A stretch of 64,000 nt of DNA from Luidia sarsii (taxonomy: Eukaryota; Echinodermata; Asteroidea; Paxillosida; Luidiidae). The notes beneath the pieces were generated by a model that saw only the letters and a program-made list of their open reading frames with translations, did not search any database and had not been told where the DNA came from. Location of the stretch: assembly GCA_949987565.1 (NCBI GenBank), contig OX465119.1, forward strand, positions 12,444,897 through 12,508,896, in the 5' to 3' direction. The translations under genes and the position numbers were made by a program. Positions within the stretch are counted from its first letter, which is position 1; each line of letters opens with the position of its first letter. Of this stretch, positions 18,604-31,300 are shown piece after piece.

Positions 18604-18880
18604 TTACACATTATACCTCCTCGCAAGTAGGGCAGCAATGAAGGTTTTCCACTCTTGTCGATTTTGGGATGTTCTTTGGACATTTCCCCAAGTCAGGTTC
18701 ACGGATCTAATTTCTGCTTCCACAGTACGACGCCGGGTGGTCTTGGGTCTTCCTCTCTTTCGTCTTCCTTCGGGTGCCCAGCATAGGGCTTCACTCTTTG
18801 CATGCTGCCTGTCTCTTTCCTCAGAACATGCCCTATACAGTTCAAGCGCCGCTTTGGTGTGATGTTTTTTTCTCATTCTC
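18604..18880 (-). pseudogene. 3' end of a non-LTR retrotransposon (LINE) ORF2
   Basis: The minus strand encodes ALCWAPEGRRKRGRPKTTRR, then TVEAEIR, LTWGNVQ and RQEWKTFIAALLA. I recognise this as the extreme C-terminus of many invertebrate LINE reverse transcriptases (the GRPKTTW-RRTVE motif). The rest of the polymerase is absent. At the 3' side the plus strand shows ACTTACTTACTTATTACACA, a short tandem tail of the kind LINE insertions often leave. Confidence 0.75.
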
Positions 18881-18916
18881 TATTGCTGGCCTCATTCCAG
18901 TAGATATTCTTGTGCT

Positions 18917-19420
18917 GCGTTTACACTCGATCCCGCAAGGTGGATCAGATCCCGATCAAAACCGTGTGTAAACGGAACGCAGGGTCAGATCCTGATCCCG
19001 GGATCTGATCCTCCTCTCGGGAAGGATCAGATCCGGTTCAGATCCCGCAATTTGCAAGTGTTAACGGAACGCGGGATCAGATCCGGTTCAGATCCCGTAA
19101 TTTGCAAAGTGTAAACGCAACGCGGGATCAGATCCGGATCAGATCCCGCAATTTGCAAGTGTGAACGCAACGCGGGATCAGATCCGGATCAGATCACGGA
19201 AGCTGACGTACGGTACGCATAGTCGAGTTTCGCTCGTATTGGCTGCCGTTGTGCTCCGGTGCCCATTATCAGTGCACATAACCTTTGCCCCGAGGTTGCA
19301 GCGCTTCGTCGATGCCACGCGGGATCAGGATTAAGTGTAAACGCGGCAGGGATCTGATCCCGCTCGCTGATCGCGACCGCAGGATCTGATCCTCCGTTGC
19401 GGGAAGTGTAAACGCCAGAC
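18917..19420. mobile_element. Inverted-repeat element with GGATCAGATCC arrays
   Basis: Ends GCGTTTACACTCGATCCCGC and TTGCGGGAAGTGTAAACGC are inverted. Between about 18985 and 19200 a unit of about 59 bp (GCGGGATCAGATCCGG..TTTGCAA..TGTAAACG) is repeated about four times. The internal GATCAGATCC/GGATCTGATCC motifs are palindromic. No coding capacity. A minus-strand frame across part of it is not credible. Confidence 0.75.
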
Positions 19421-20147
19421 AATCCTAATGATTTTGCTCAGACCTTTTTGTGTGGAAGACAGGCAGCTGGTCGATATGGACCATTGTTGCACCAGGGTAT
19501 AAATTATCTCAAGTTACCCAAGGGATTTGGGACGCCGTATTTCGTTAAGAAATGTACTCACTCAAAACATGGGACCAAAATCTGTTCTGTTTTCCATGCA
19601 CTAATATTTTTTAATTCCATTATTGATAATGAAACACGTATTAAACGCACCGCCGGTGTTGCAAGTTATCATAATTCACACAACATTTTACGAATATAGT
19701 ACATTATAATCATTACGATGTATATAAATTCTCACGATATAAGAGTCCCATTGGGTTAAACATGGATTTGTAAAGATTTTGTACAAGGGTACAAATGTAC
19801 AAGGATAAAAACCACTCGTGAATAGCAATCGGAGTTTAACCTGAGATCAATAAATATTCAATATAAAAATAAGATAGAATGTGGTCTAAGCCTTCCCGGC
19901 CGATTTCAGTTTGAAACAGAAATCACAGAAATCATCAAAATTGTAGGCCTTTTTTTTTTCGTTCGGTTCCGAAACAAAACACCAAAAAAGTCGTGTTCAT
20001 CAACACTCAAAACTTCGGGCGCTTTTGAAAATTTCAAGGTCGACTCGGAAAAATTATACCTTTTAGCATTGGCGTTCTTGCGTCGACATTATTTGCGTTC
20101 GAGGCGGCGTGATGACGTAACAGGGGGAATGCGCGCGCACGCAGTTC
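19421..20147. other. Intergenic AT-rich sequence
   Basis: Nothing recognised. Confidence 0.3.
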
Positions 20148-20320
20148 TGCAGCCGATTTCAAGAAAAGTTGCGTAAGTTACGCAACGTACAAATGTTGCG
20201 TAAGTCTTGCGCCACAATGGCTCTTTTGTGCACTATTTAGAAAAGGCAGCAAAATGTTGCGTAAGTTACGCAACAAAATGTTGCGTACGCAATATTTGAA
20301 GTTTCGTGAAATCGGCTGCA
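20148..20320. mobile_element. 173-bp MITE with TGCAGCCGATTTCA ends
   Basis: Terminal repeats TGCAGCCGATTTCAAGAAA and TTTCGTGAAATCGGCTGCA. The interior has two perfect palindromes GTTGCGTAAGTTACGCAAC (near 20168 and 20254), so the strand can fold completely. No clear target duplication. Confidence 0.75.
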
Positions 20321-21300
20321 GGACTGACCAATGCCCCAACCCCCACCCCTCGCCAGCGCAGCTCGCCCCGATGAGGGCGCCCTGGCTAATTGACGTCATC
20401 ACACGAATGAGGCGTATAGAAATATTTGACCCCACTCGAATCAAGACTAACAAGCTTCCGTGTTTCTCCCCAGCATCGTCCAGGCCGATATTTGAAAAGA
20501 ATCTGCACCAAATTGCTGTACAAAGCCATTCATCTAAAAAAAATTCGGAAGAAATGAATTAAAACAAAATAATCGTCACAACAAATAGCCACCTATAAAC
20601 CCTCGCCTGCTCGCGTTCTCCCTTTGAAACGACTGCGGAACAATTTTCTTACAAACGACAGAAGCTGATTGCTAAAGATAATTATTGACAGCGGAAACCT
20701 CGTTCGGGGTGTTGGTCTTCAAGAGTCGTCTCGGCTGCGAAGACTTTGGGACCGGAATCGGTCTGGGGAAAAACAAAACAGCCCATAGGACTCAGTGGAG
20801 ACAGACAACCCATTAGTCTGGTGCCAGGGGGCCTGCTACATCAAGCAGTTGGGGATAAGGACAGCTCAAGACGTATTCGGACAAGTTATTCTATGCAACG
20901 TTCGAGCGCGGATCGAAAAGGACCAACCTGTGATAACGTCACATGCATTCTATACCGAACACAAGCGTTCGGCCGCGGTTACTCGGTGTCAGTATGTAGC
21001 GTTTGATTAGAGACAAAATACACTGTACTTATCCAACCAACGAACCTTCGAATTCGGCGACAAACCACCACCTGGATTTTTGTTCGGGTTTTGTCAAAAT
21101 GAGCCCGAGTCTGATTCGTGGATTTGTATAAAGGGCCACATATTTGCCAACGGTTTTTTTTCAAAATGGTGCCCACTGAGTTGTCACTAAACCGATGATC
21201 TGCTTTAGTGAAACAATTATTGTTCAAACACGATCTGCAACTTTTAAGTTGTATTGCGAACCCCAACGCCGTACCGAACCACGGAAACAAAATGGCGACC
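20321..21300. other. Intergenic, unassigned
   Basis: No gene recognised. Open frames near 20746-21010 have no known motif. Confidence 0.3.
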
Positions 21301-21302
21301 GG

Positions 21303-21777
21303 CGGCCAACTCCATAGAGCCGCCTAAGCGCCAGCGCAAAAACTCACGAGCCACAGGATCCCCTTGCCTACCCAAACTTCACTGATGTTTCATGCTAAGT
21401 AAAGAAGAGTGGAATACAAGTCAAAAGCAATGGACACCAAATCACGGTGCAGTTTGGAATACTACTTACAGGAGGAAGACTTTTCCTGCTTAGCATATTT
21501 TCACGCTTAAGCGGCTCTATGCAGTTGGGCCCTGGGGCCAATTTCATAGAGCCGCTTAAGCGCCAAAATGTGCTCAAGCGCAAAAACTCATGAGTCACAG
21601 GATTCCCTTGCCTACCCAAACTTCACTTTTGTTTCATGCTAAGTGAAGAAGAGTGGAATATAAGTCAAAAGCAATTGGCATCACATCCCAGTGCAGTTTG
21701 TAATCCTGCTTTCACGGGGAAGACTTTTCCTGCTTAGCAGATTTTAACGCTTAAGCGGCTATATGAAATTTGGCCCT
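21303..21777. mobile_element. Two tandem MITEs with CATAGAGCCGCTTAAGCG ends
   Basis: Copies at about 21303-21532 and 21533-21777 share the whole interior (CACAGGAT.CCCTTGCCTACC, GTTTCATGCTAAGT, GAAGACTTTTCCTGCTTAGC). Each ends in inverted repeats of the type GCCAATTTCATAGAGCCGC / GCGGCTCTATG. They abut almost directly. Confidence 0.8.
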
Positions 21778-22770
21778 GGTCTTAAGTTGTCGGTATACTC
21801 TCTGCCTATAGGGACTCTACCGTGAACCGCGCACTGGCGCCCTCTGCTGTTCGTGTATGGGTTATTATTTTGCATTCACGTCTCCTCCCTGGCCCCAAAC
21901 GTCAACAGAATAAACACTCAAACGTCATGCATTATTTCTCTCATTGCATTGTTGGACATGCACGCGACCGGTCTACATTTCCCCGATTTCTTCCATTTGT
22001 TTTTCTTGCAAATACACGACGGAGACAATATCGATTGAACGTGGTTACTAAGATTATTGTAAAATGGTCATAAATATCATCGGATTATTTGCTTTGAAAG
22101 TTGAAGTATCTATAACATTAAATATACATCGAGCCTTGGCTATGTTACATTCTGAAGTATTTGGATAGATATTAGCAAGGTGCATTTATATATATATATA
22201 TATTTAAACTTTTATATGGAATAAGGTAGGAAAGGTGTGTTTAAGAATGGTGTTTATAGCACAGCTTGTCTTTAAAGAATGGCTTCAGCAGAAACAAACA
22301 TATAATATTTCGGAAATTGCCAAAATGAGCAGCCATCCTTACATCCAGCCATTGTATTTCTGGCAGAAGATGAAGGTATGTTAATGTTGTCCACGATAAA
22401 GTTGATTTTGGGTTCGCTGGTCGGTAGAAACGTAGGGAAATTGAGCAGTGATCCACTATGAACATCTTAACCGTGAACATGGCGCACAGTTAGCCAGGAG
22501 TTTTTCACGGCATTTTCATTGCATTTTCACCAGTGGTCTCCAAGGCCACATTCCTGGTGGTAAATGTCTAGAGGCAGTTTCGAAGTAACTGGGAGTGTCA
22601 GTTACAAGGACACCATACAGTATCTTTCGGGGGCCCTATATAGTCATCCCTCAAGGCTGGAGCTCGCCACCCTAGGTACTCACGGTTTTTTCACGGTCTC
22701 TTTAGAAACCTGAATATGTCCTTATCAGGTCAAAGAGGCGACTTTTTTCACGGTGAATTCACTGTAAAAT
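21778..22770. other. Intergenic, unassigned
   Basis: Contains a (TA)n run at about 22190-22203. No gene recognised. Confidence 0.3.
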
Positions 22771-22774
22771 GCGC

Positions 22775-22850
22775 TGTGAAATCATGGCGAAAAATCATGG
22801 CAAAAAATCATGGCAAAAAATCATGGCAAAAAATCATGGTTTCATGGCAA
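22775..22850 (+). repeat. 14-bp tandem repeat (ATCATGGCAAAAA)
   Basis: Four to five units of AATCATGGCAAAAA, followed by TTTCATGGCAAAATG. Adjacent sequence has further TTTTCACGG motifs. Confidence 0.85.
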
Positions 22851-22900
22851 AATGACATTTTTACCCCATTTTCATGGTTAGGATAATCAGATGCGGCATA

Positions 22901-23413
22901 TTACAGTACTTCTGTTCCACCCTTTACCCTAATTCTCTCATGCAAACCGCTGTCAGACTTATCCAGTAGACAATTGTATTGCTTTGTTCTACCTTCGGGC
23001 TTCAGTGTTGAGCATACAACAGACTGTGACAAGTTTAGGATTTGATATTCGTGAAGATATTGGGACTCGTTTCTGTCAATGTCTATGACAGTACGAGAAA
23101 GTTGGGAAAGTGTTTGAGTTGAATTTTGAAAAATATAAAGTTTTCTGATCTCATTTCTTTTATCGGAAGCAAATAGCAAAACAAATAGCGGAAAAGTTTG
23201 ACTGGAATTCTTGGAGAAATTTGACAGAAACTGGCATCTCGATCCTAGCATGACCTTTCTCAATGCCAAATTCAAAGACATATTTTCTTTGGGAATTTGA
23301 TTAAAAAAAAAACCAAAGTGACTTTTGGTTAATTTTATCATTTCTTTAGAAACAGGCTGTATTAATCTAGCTATTGTAATTTCATGGCGAACAGAATTAG
23401 GGTGGTCTCCAAA
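22901..23413 (-). other. Probable Shab 3' flank/UTR with an unassigned open frame
   Basis: Directly downstream of the Shab stop on its strand. A 146-codon open frame (22901-23341) has no recognisable domain and normal AT-rich composition, so I treat it as chance or UTR. A degenerate Penelope-like signature (CGATCCTAGCATGACC) lies at 23239-23262. Confidence 0.4.
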
Positions 23414-26400
23414 CTAGCAGTGTGTGCCTCGTTCAACGTGGTTGAGGCTCGAGATTGGGCTGGAGCCGGGCGTGTTGGGTCTGGAACCAGCCCCGGTCAC
23501 CATGGTGATGGCGTGGAGGGCCTCGTCGTAGCCCTCGCCCGGGTGGACGTTGGAGGGCGCCTCCACCCCGTTGCCCATCAGGCCGGGAGAGCGGCGGCCG
23601 CCGCGAGACGAGGCGATGGACGAGCGCGACTCCGAGGAGGAGTCGCGCGGCCGGCCGCCGGCCGACTGGGGCGGGGACGGGGACGGGAACGGCCCGTCCC
23701 GGCACGGCAGGCCGGCGGCGGCGGCGGCGGCGTTGGCCCCGGGCGACGGCTGCCCGACGGGCGGGAAGATGAAGTGTTCGCTCTCACCGTCGGCCCCGGA
23801 GCGGTCGCTGAACGCCGACGTGTCCCCGTAGGCCCCCGAGCTGGGCAGGCTGAACTGCACGGAAGGGGAGTACTGTCGCTGGCCCTCGCCCTCGTCCGAC
23901 GGCCTGGCGTCTGCTGCCTGCGAAGCGTCGGGATGCTGCGTCTGCTGCTGCTTCGCGGGCTGGGATGACATGAACCCCAGAGGGCGCAGTTTCATGCTCC
24001 TGGCTCTCCCCTTGGCGGTCTTGGAGTTGGGCGGCGGCGTGGTGGCGCTGTCCGAGGTGCCGCTGTCGCTGGTCCGGCTGTACGGCCGCTCGGCACCGGC
24101 CTCCCCGGCCGACGGGCTCTGGCCGGCCTTGCGCTGCCCCGACCGGCCGTGGCCGCCCAGGCGGAGTCCGCTGGTCAGGCTCCCGATGCCGGAGAGGAGG
24201 ACCGAGGGCTTCTGCTTGAACTTGCGCGGCTTCCACTTGCTAGCCGGCTTCTTAGCCAGGCGAGGCTGGGGCGAGCCAGTGCCGGCAACGGCAGCGGCGG
24301 CGGCGGCGGCGGCGGCGGCGGCGTCCGCTCTTGACTCGGAGTCCGTGGAGGTGACGCTGCCGCGGTCGTCGTCGATGGTGACCCGCTTGGAGTTGCCGCC
24401 GGCCCGGCCCGGTCCCGGCGACACGTCCTGGCTGTCGCCCGAGCTGGACTTGCGGCTGAGGGAGGCGTGCTCCAGGGACCTCTCGTCGCTGGAGGCGGTC
24501 GGCTTCAGCACCGGCTTGATGGGCTTGCCGTCCCGGCCACCGGCGCGCCGCCGCCGGCCGCCGGGCGAGGCGCACTGCGGCCCGGGGCCGGGGCCGCAGC
24601 TGCCCTGCGGCCCGGCCTTGGTCCAGGTCGTGGTGAACCCGTCGTCCAGCCTCTGCACGATGACCTGGTCATCCGAGGACCTCGGCGGCTGGCCGGGGTC
24701 GTTGTCCAGGCCGTCAACCGCTCCGCCCGCCGCCGCCGCCGCCGCGCCGCCGTCGCCGTCCGTGCTCGGGTGGTAGGAGCCCAGGAGCGGCTGGGTCTCG
24801 TTGGCGTCTTCGGCGTCGTTCGGGGAGGTGCCGCCTCTCACCGCGGCCTTCCCGTTGGGCGTCGACGACCGAAGCTGATGCTGCTGATGCTGCTGAAGGG
24901 GCGACGTCGGGTCGTCGTCCACCTCCAACGCCGACGATCTCGGCGCGGCGGCCTCGGCGTCCAGGTCCGAGTCCCCCGCCACGCCGGCGTGCCGCTTGCT
25001 CCTGCCTCGCCTGGCGGCCTTGTCGCCGGCTCCCTTGCCAAAGAAGCGACCGGAGGGCCGGCCGGTGCGGGACGGGGCCTCGTCGTTGCCGGCGGCGGCG
25101 GCGGCGGCGGCGGCTCCGGAGCGCGAGTCCGACCCCGGGCCCCTGTCGTCCGCGCTCTGGCCCCCGCCGCCGATGCCGACTCCCGAGTGGCCGACGATCA
25201 GGCCCATCCGCCCGATGGCCCGGTAGACCATGGCCTTGTCCGGGGGAGCCGGGGGAGGAGCCGCCGCCGACGTCGCCACGGCCTCGGGGAAGGCGTCCGA
25301 GGCCAGACTGCTGGAGCTCTGCCGGTTGGCGTGGTCCGTGTAGGTGGTGGAGCTGCACGTCCGGTCCCGCGGCGTGGCGGGCCGCTCGCCGCCCAGACCG
25401 CACCGGTACGGCAGCGAGTGCGGGTCCCGAAACTCGCCGGCGCCGGGCGGCCGATGGCGGTGCGCCGCCGCCTCGGCCCCGGCGGTCGCCCCCATGTCCA
25501 CGGACGCCTCGCTGTAGGTCTCGTCCGGGCCGAGACTCCGGTGCGGGCTGGAGTGCGATTGGACGCTGTCCTTGTACGAGCCCTTCAGGACGTGAGCGGC
25601 GTCGTCCATGACGTCCATCATGTCGAGGCAGACCTCGCGGATGTTCAGGCTGACCAGGCTGCCGTCGAGCTTGGCCCGGTCCAGAGCCTCGCGCTGCTTG
25701 AGCGTCTTCTCCTGCCGCTCCTGCTCCCGGTAGTACTCGGAGAAGTTGTTGACGATGATGGGGATGGGCAGGGCGATGAAGAGCACGCCGCAGACGCAGC
25801 AGACGGAGCCCACCACCTTGCCCAGCGAGGTGGTCGGGTAGATGTCCCCGTAGCCCACCGTGGTCATGGTGATGGCCGCCCACCAGAAGGACTCGGGGAT
25901 GCTCTTGAACTTGGTCATCTGGGCGTCCTTCTCGGCGAAGTAGGCCAGGCTGGAGAAGAGGAGGATGCCGATGGCCAGGAAGAGGATGAGGAGGCCCAGC
26001 TCCTTGTAGCTGCGGCGGAGCGTGTAGCCCAGGGACTGGAGGCCCGTGGAGTGGCGGGCCAGTTTCAGGATGCGCATGATGCGCATGATGCGGAAGATCT
26101 GCACCACCCGCCGCACGTTCTGAAACTGCATGACGCTCTCGCGCGACTCGGTCAGGAAGAGGGTGATGTAGTAGGGCAGGATGGCCAGGAGGTCGATGAT
26201 GTTGAGGGCTCCCTTGAAGAACTTCCACTTGTTGGGCGCGCTGACCAGACGCAGGAGATACTCGAGCGTGAACCAGGCGATGCATATGCTTTCCACCATG
26301 GCCAGCGACTCGTTGTCCACGTCGCGGTGCTTGTCGTCCGGCTTGAACGAGTCCATGGTGTTGAGCGACAGGGCGATGGTGGACAGGATGATGAAGAGAA

Positions 26401-26419
26401 TGGACAGCACTGCCACGAC
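23414..26419 (-). CDS. Shab/KCNB: Shab coding exon 3 (S1-S6, pore, long cytoplasmic tail)
   Basis: The minus-strand acceptor TCGCACAACAG ends at 26420 and the exon opens [20 protein letters not shown]. The stop TAG occupies 23416-23414. The exon encodes residues 188-1188 in 3006 bases and is very GC-rich compared with its surroundings, with GCC/GGC runs coding for poly-Ala (for example near 24297-24332 and 25086-25115). The high GC leaves long open frames on the opposite strand and in other frames; these are shadows. Confidence 0.96.
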   Translation of the reverse strand, partial: VVAVLSILFIILSTIALSLNTMDSFKPDDKHRDVDNESLAMVESICIAWFTLEYLLRLVSAPNKWKFFKGALNIIDLLAILPYYITLFLTESRESVMQFQNVRRVVQIFRIMRIMRILKLARHSTGLQSLGYTLRRSYKELGLLILFLAIGILLFSSLAYFAEKDAQMTKFKSIPESFWWAAITMTTVGYGDIYPTTSLGKVVGSVCCVCGVLFIALPIPIIVNNFSEYYREQERQEKTLKQREALDRAKLDGSLVSLNIREVCLDMMDVMDDAAHVLKGSYKDSVQSHSSPHRSLGPDETYSEASVDMGATAGAEAAAHRHRPPGAGEFRDPHSLPYRCGLGGERPATPRDRTCSSTTYTDHANRQSSSSLASDAFPEAVATSAAAPPPAPPDKAMVYRAIGRMGLIVGHSGVGIGGGGQSADDRGPGSDSRSGAAAAAAAAGNDEAPSRTGRPSGRFFGKGAGDKAARRGRSKRHAGVAGDSDLDAEAAAPRSSALEVDDDPTSPLQQHQQHQLRSSTPNGKAAVRGGTSPNDAEDANETQPLLGSYHPSTDGDGGAAAAAAGGAVDGLDNDPGQPPRSSDDQVIVQRLDDGFTTTWTKAGPQGSCGPGPGPQCASPGGRRRRAGGRDGKPIKPVLKPTASSDERSLEHASLSRKSSSGDSQDVSPGPGRAGGNSKRVTIDDDRGSVTSTDSESRADAAAAAAAAAAAVAGTGSPQPRLAKKPASKWKPRKFKQKPSVLLSGIGSLTSGLRLGGHGRSGQRKAGQSPSAGEAGAERPYSRTSDSGTSDSATTPPPNSKTAKGRARSMKLRPLGFMSSQPAKQQQTQHPDASQAADARPSDEGEGQRQYSPSVQFSLPSSGAYGDTSAFSDRSGADGESEHFIFPPVGQPSPGANAAAAAAGLPCRDGPFPSPSPPQSAGGRPRDSSSESRSSIASSRGGRRSPGLMGNGVEAPSNVHPGEGYDEALHAITMVTGAGSRPNTPGSSPISSLNHVERGTHC

Positions 26420-27712
26420 CTGTTGTGCGAAACCAAACAGACAGAGGAAGAGCCGGATAAGACTTGGTGGTTTGCATGGTGGAGAAACTATTAGCTGAAG
26501 GTTTGCGGTATTAAACAATATTTTGACGCTTCTCTTTCGAGAAGCAGTGTGGCTCTGAAACGAGCCGGTAACTCAGGAGATGAAGGGCAGAGTACACCGA
26601 CTACCGAAAAGGAAGAGGGAGAGGGAGAAGGGGAAAGAGAGAGGAGGGAGGGAGGCAGAGATAGAGAGAACGGGGGAGGGAGGGAGGGAGGGAGGGATGG
26701 GGAGAGACAAAGGGGGAGAGAGGGAGGGAGAGAGAGAGTGGAGAGAGAGGGAGAGAGAGAGTGGAGAGAGAGGGAGAGAGAGAGGGAGGGAGGGAGAGAA
26801 AAGGGAGAGAGAGAGGGGGAGGAAGGGAGAGAGAGAGAAAGAGAGAGAGAGGGAGAGAGAGATAGAGAGAGAGAGGGAGAGAGAGAGAGAGAAAGAAAGA
26901 GGTAGAGGGAGATAGAATGTGGTGCGTTTTCTCCTCATACCCACAGGTTCCAATTTCGAATTCTGATCTGTAGTTACCCGTGCAGAGGCAAACATTTTTC
27001 TCCCTCTCTAATTCCTCTGTCGAGGGAACGAATCGATTACTATTTTTACATTGGCGCACTGCCATCAACGTTGCCCATTCACGGGAAGCATTGGGCGACA
27101 TCATAATGTGGACGGAATAGCGACCCGTAGCCCGTGAGTACGATGTAGCAGCGCATCCAAGCTCAGCTTATAATGACATGAGGAATATCCCACCAAAACA
27201 CCTTTTGAGTAAACAACGCCTGAAGTTAAAGTATCTTCACAATTCGATCACAAATCAATTTTCTTATTGTTTATTTTCGGAAATTTTAAGGATTAGAGGA
27301 TATTATATTTTGATATCATTTGAAAGCTAATGGTATACTCTTTCACATCATTAGAAAACCTCAAAATCTCAAAAGTGGGGTTAATCCTCATTATGCTGTG
27401 CCGGGTCACATATATCTATGAACATTTTTGTCCAGTGTGTCTTAGTCTGAGGAAAGAACTCAAGTCACTGATCGGTATAGGAGGAGAGAAACAAGTATTG
27501 AAGGCAATACAATGCGGTGGGCGATGCTCCTCAAGAAATTTCATATCAGTGTCAACGTTCAACTGCATGGAGTAAGCTTCTGAGATTACAACAGAGCTGT
27601 CGTTTCATCGCCTGTGCTTCGTCATAATTATCCTTCGACCTCAACGGTGAAATGAGCCCGCAAATCAGTCCCTTCGTGATTGCTGGCACTGAGGTCGTGT
27701 AGACGAGAAACC

Positions 27713-27763
<51 letters not shown>

Positions 27764-27830
27764 CTCTCTCTCTCTCTCTCCCTCTCTCTCTCTCTCTCAC
27801 TCTCTCTCTCTTTCTCTCTCTCACTCTCTC

Positions 27831-27862
<32 letters not shown>

Positions 27863-27884
27863 TCTCTCTCTCTCTTTCTCTCTC

Positions 27885-27924
<40 letters not shown>

Positions 27925-28112
27925 TCTCTCTCTCTCCCTCTCTCCCCCTCTTCCATCTCCGCCCTCCTTCTTTCCCTCCCTCCCTCCTTCTCTCCACCTC
28001 TCAACTCGTGTGGTCTCTCCTACTCTCTCTCCCTCTCTCTCTCCCACTCTCTCTCCCTCTCTCCCAACCCCCTCCCTCTATCCCATCTCCCCTCTCCCTC
28101 TCCCTCTTTCTA

Positions 28113-28175
<63 letters not shown>

Positions 28176-28258
28176 CTCTCTCTCTCTCTCTCCCCTCTAT
28201 CTCTCTTTCTCTCTCTCTCTCTTTCTCTCTCTATCTCTCTGTGTATCTATCTCTCTAC

Positions 28259-28303
<45 letters not shown>

Positions 28304-31300
28304 ATATCACTTAAGGTAAATCACCCGCATACATAGCCGTGGGAATGCACTTTTCGGCATCACATTCGGCTCACCAAATCTTTCCTCCGTTTCTCTTGTT
28401 TTCAATCACGATCCACATTTTAAAGAAATGTCAATGCAAGAAATGTAATGACCGGAGTACTACAAATCTCGGAAACAAATCTAGAAGGACCTTTCTCAAA
28501 GGCAGAAAAAGCTAGAATCCATTTACCGATGTCAGCAGGTTTGGGCTTCGTAATTAATGATTTACTCCTTGCTGGCGGGACAGACGTATCCCCATACTGC
28601 GGTTTGGGCACTGACCAGGCAACCTGTCTTCATCTTCCATCTTAAACTGCTTCTCACTGCTATCTTTTCTCTTTCCTTTAGCGATTTCATTGTAATGCGC
28701 CTTTGATCGTTTTCGTATGTAAAGGGCCAAGTACAAAGAAATGTGTATTATTATCATCCATTTAAAACAATCGTCCTCTTTTATTTAGCCTTGAAGAACC
28801 GTCCATCTCAGCTTTGCAAATCCACCCTTAAGGAAAATGAATGCCGGCAGAACAGAATGAACGATTGCCAATGGCCGATCGAAACTCTTGCTAATTGAAT
28901 GCGTTCGCGTGCCTTGCATGCAGTGGCCGGCGAATTAACGCCCATAGCTGTAACTCGCGACGGTAATAACTGCACTGCGTAGTTGTAGAGGAGCAACGCT
29001 CCCATTGCATTGCGTGCGGCGCCTATCGGACGCGAGCATATTGCAGTTGAGCGGTCGGCGTTCGCCCCGATCGATTCGCACGTGTCGGTATTAGAGGTAT
29101 AAGGGTGACGCCGTGTGCACGACGACGCCAATGATAGCCTTGGTGGGACACACTGACGTGAGACGCGCTTGCAAATGCATGTAAACGCGGCCCGTGTGTA
29201 TATATAGCTATTATGGTGTTGTTGTTGTTTTATTGGCCCTATCACACGGTTTGGGGTTGCGTGAATATTATCACATCGTGGACGGAGTCCCAGACTCGTG
29301 GGACCTCGGATCTCGGACATCGGACTCGGACTCGGACTCGGACTCGGACTCGGACTCGGACTCGGACTCGGACTCGGACTCGGACTCGGACTCGGACTCG
29401 GACCTGGGACATCGGACTCGGACTCGGACTCGGACTCGGACTCGGACTCGGACTCGGACTTCGGACTCGGACTCGGACTCGGACTCGGACTCGGACTCGG
29501 ACTCGGACCTGGGACATCGGACTCGGACTCGGACTCGGACTCGGACTCGGACTCGGACTCGGACTCGGACTCGGACTCGGACTCAATATGCAGCAACAAA
29601 GAACGCCAACCTGGGTTTTCAGCTTTTGGATGGCAGAGACGAATCCGGAGCCGAAGCCCAAGCCGGGTTTTGGGGACAGGGCCGTGGTCGGTCAATCCAC
29701 GCTCTGTGGGAAGGCAGAAGCGGGTGGCGTGATTTCTTTTCCCAGCACGGGAAAGGCCGTCGTTAACCTAAACGCTTGCTATTGGTTGAAATGTCCTCAT
29801 ATATAGTGAATTATTCATGATGCAAAATCATGAGCGCGTGTCTGATTATTCTCGCACATCGCACATAAATCTTACCACGCGTACAGTACATGTACGGTAC
29901 ATGTATGTATTATGTAGGCCTACATGTACATTATTATACTATGCGTGAGGGCATGAAAGTTGAAGGTACTCGATATGATTGAGGGTGCGCAAACGGAATA
30001 TCATGAATAATTCATCATGCGGGGAGAAAGCCAACCAATGGCAAGCGTTCATGTTAATAACGGCCTTTTTCTATGCTGGGAAAAAAAAACACGCCAGTGG
30101 GTGGCGAACAAAGGCTGCTTACGAAATAAAGGCGTAGGCTCGGGCTTAGGCTTCGGTCATATTTATCTTACTCGTTGTAATATCACAGGCATCTAAAAAC
30201 AAGCGTTTGGCCCCAGTTTCTTGGGGAATACCCTGTACCTATCAAGCCAACAAGCTGAACAAACCTTTAAAATTCAGACACAAACAAACAAACAAACAAA
30301 CCCGAGCCTAGAACGTCAACAGCCTAGGACGTGCGGGACACTCCCGGCGCGCAGCCCTTGCGCGCCGAAGGAGCCCAAAAATGGCGATTCGGCGCCCAAA
30401 CAAGCCGAACCGAAAGATGCCATTTAAAAAATTCTACTCTCCCTACAGCCGAGGAGAGCGTATAATAACTATCTGGATCGCTTCTCCCTCCTTCTCTGCC
30501 GCATGGGGAAATGCAGATTTTGCCTATGAAAAAAAAATTGCCCGGGCACTTGTGCGAGCCTAGCCCATGAATAATCATTTCAAATAGGGCCTATATTATT
30601 TTTTTTCTCTACTGGATCGCTCTATACCCTTAGATCTCGACAGGTTCTCATTCAAAGCAGGTGTCGTATATATTTTTCCCCCAGGAGATACACAGGCAGC
30701 TTTAGGCTGTTACTTCTCACGATGAAGTCTATAGGCCTAGACCTATCCAGGCTCGGGGTTTTTAAGGGAGTGACCATTGTAACAAGGCCGAGCCTTAAAG
30801 GCACTATACAACATTTGGCAAAGATTGCCACAGTTTGTGCGTTAAAACATTTAACAAAAAAGCAATACTGCGAAGGTTTCAGCTCAAATGGTGATCTGAG
30901 AAAGTAGAAAAATGCAAAAAACCGTCACGGTTTACGTACTACCCTGTATTGTAAGAAACAATTTATTACTCGCGAGTCATAAACTATTTGTCGATGTTTG
31001 AGTGAAGATTTGTCGAGAAAGACAGCATCCCAGACCGTAAGATTTCAACATGAGGATTTCCATCCTGACCATCTACAAACTGCGTAAATTAGAAGGAAAT
31101 CTGTGGATATCGATGTTGTTTTTTCGATCTTCCCAATTGTTGTATTGGGCCTTTAACGCCGAAATAGCCCAGTGTTTTAATATATGCCCTATGTAGCTGC
31201 AGCAATAAATCGATGAATCGAGACCTTGCATTTGTGACCCGGCACAGCATAATGAGGAATAACCCCACTTTTGAGATTTTGAGGTTTTCTAATGATGTGA

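Noticed and set aside
22901..23341. 146-codon minus-strand gene after Shab
   Set aside because: AT-rich, no motif, and positioned where the Shab 3' UTR is expected.
24467..26494. 675-codon plus-strand open frame and long alternative frames over Shab exon 3
   Set aside because: Shadow of a GC-rich real exon. The minus-strand frame encodes an unmistakable Kv channel; the others show no motif.
29194..29806. Ser-Asp, Arg-Thr and Gly-Leu repeat proteins
   Set aside because: Frames of the GGACTC hexamer array; different frames give different dipeptides with no flanking exon support.
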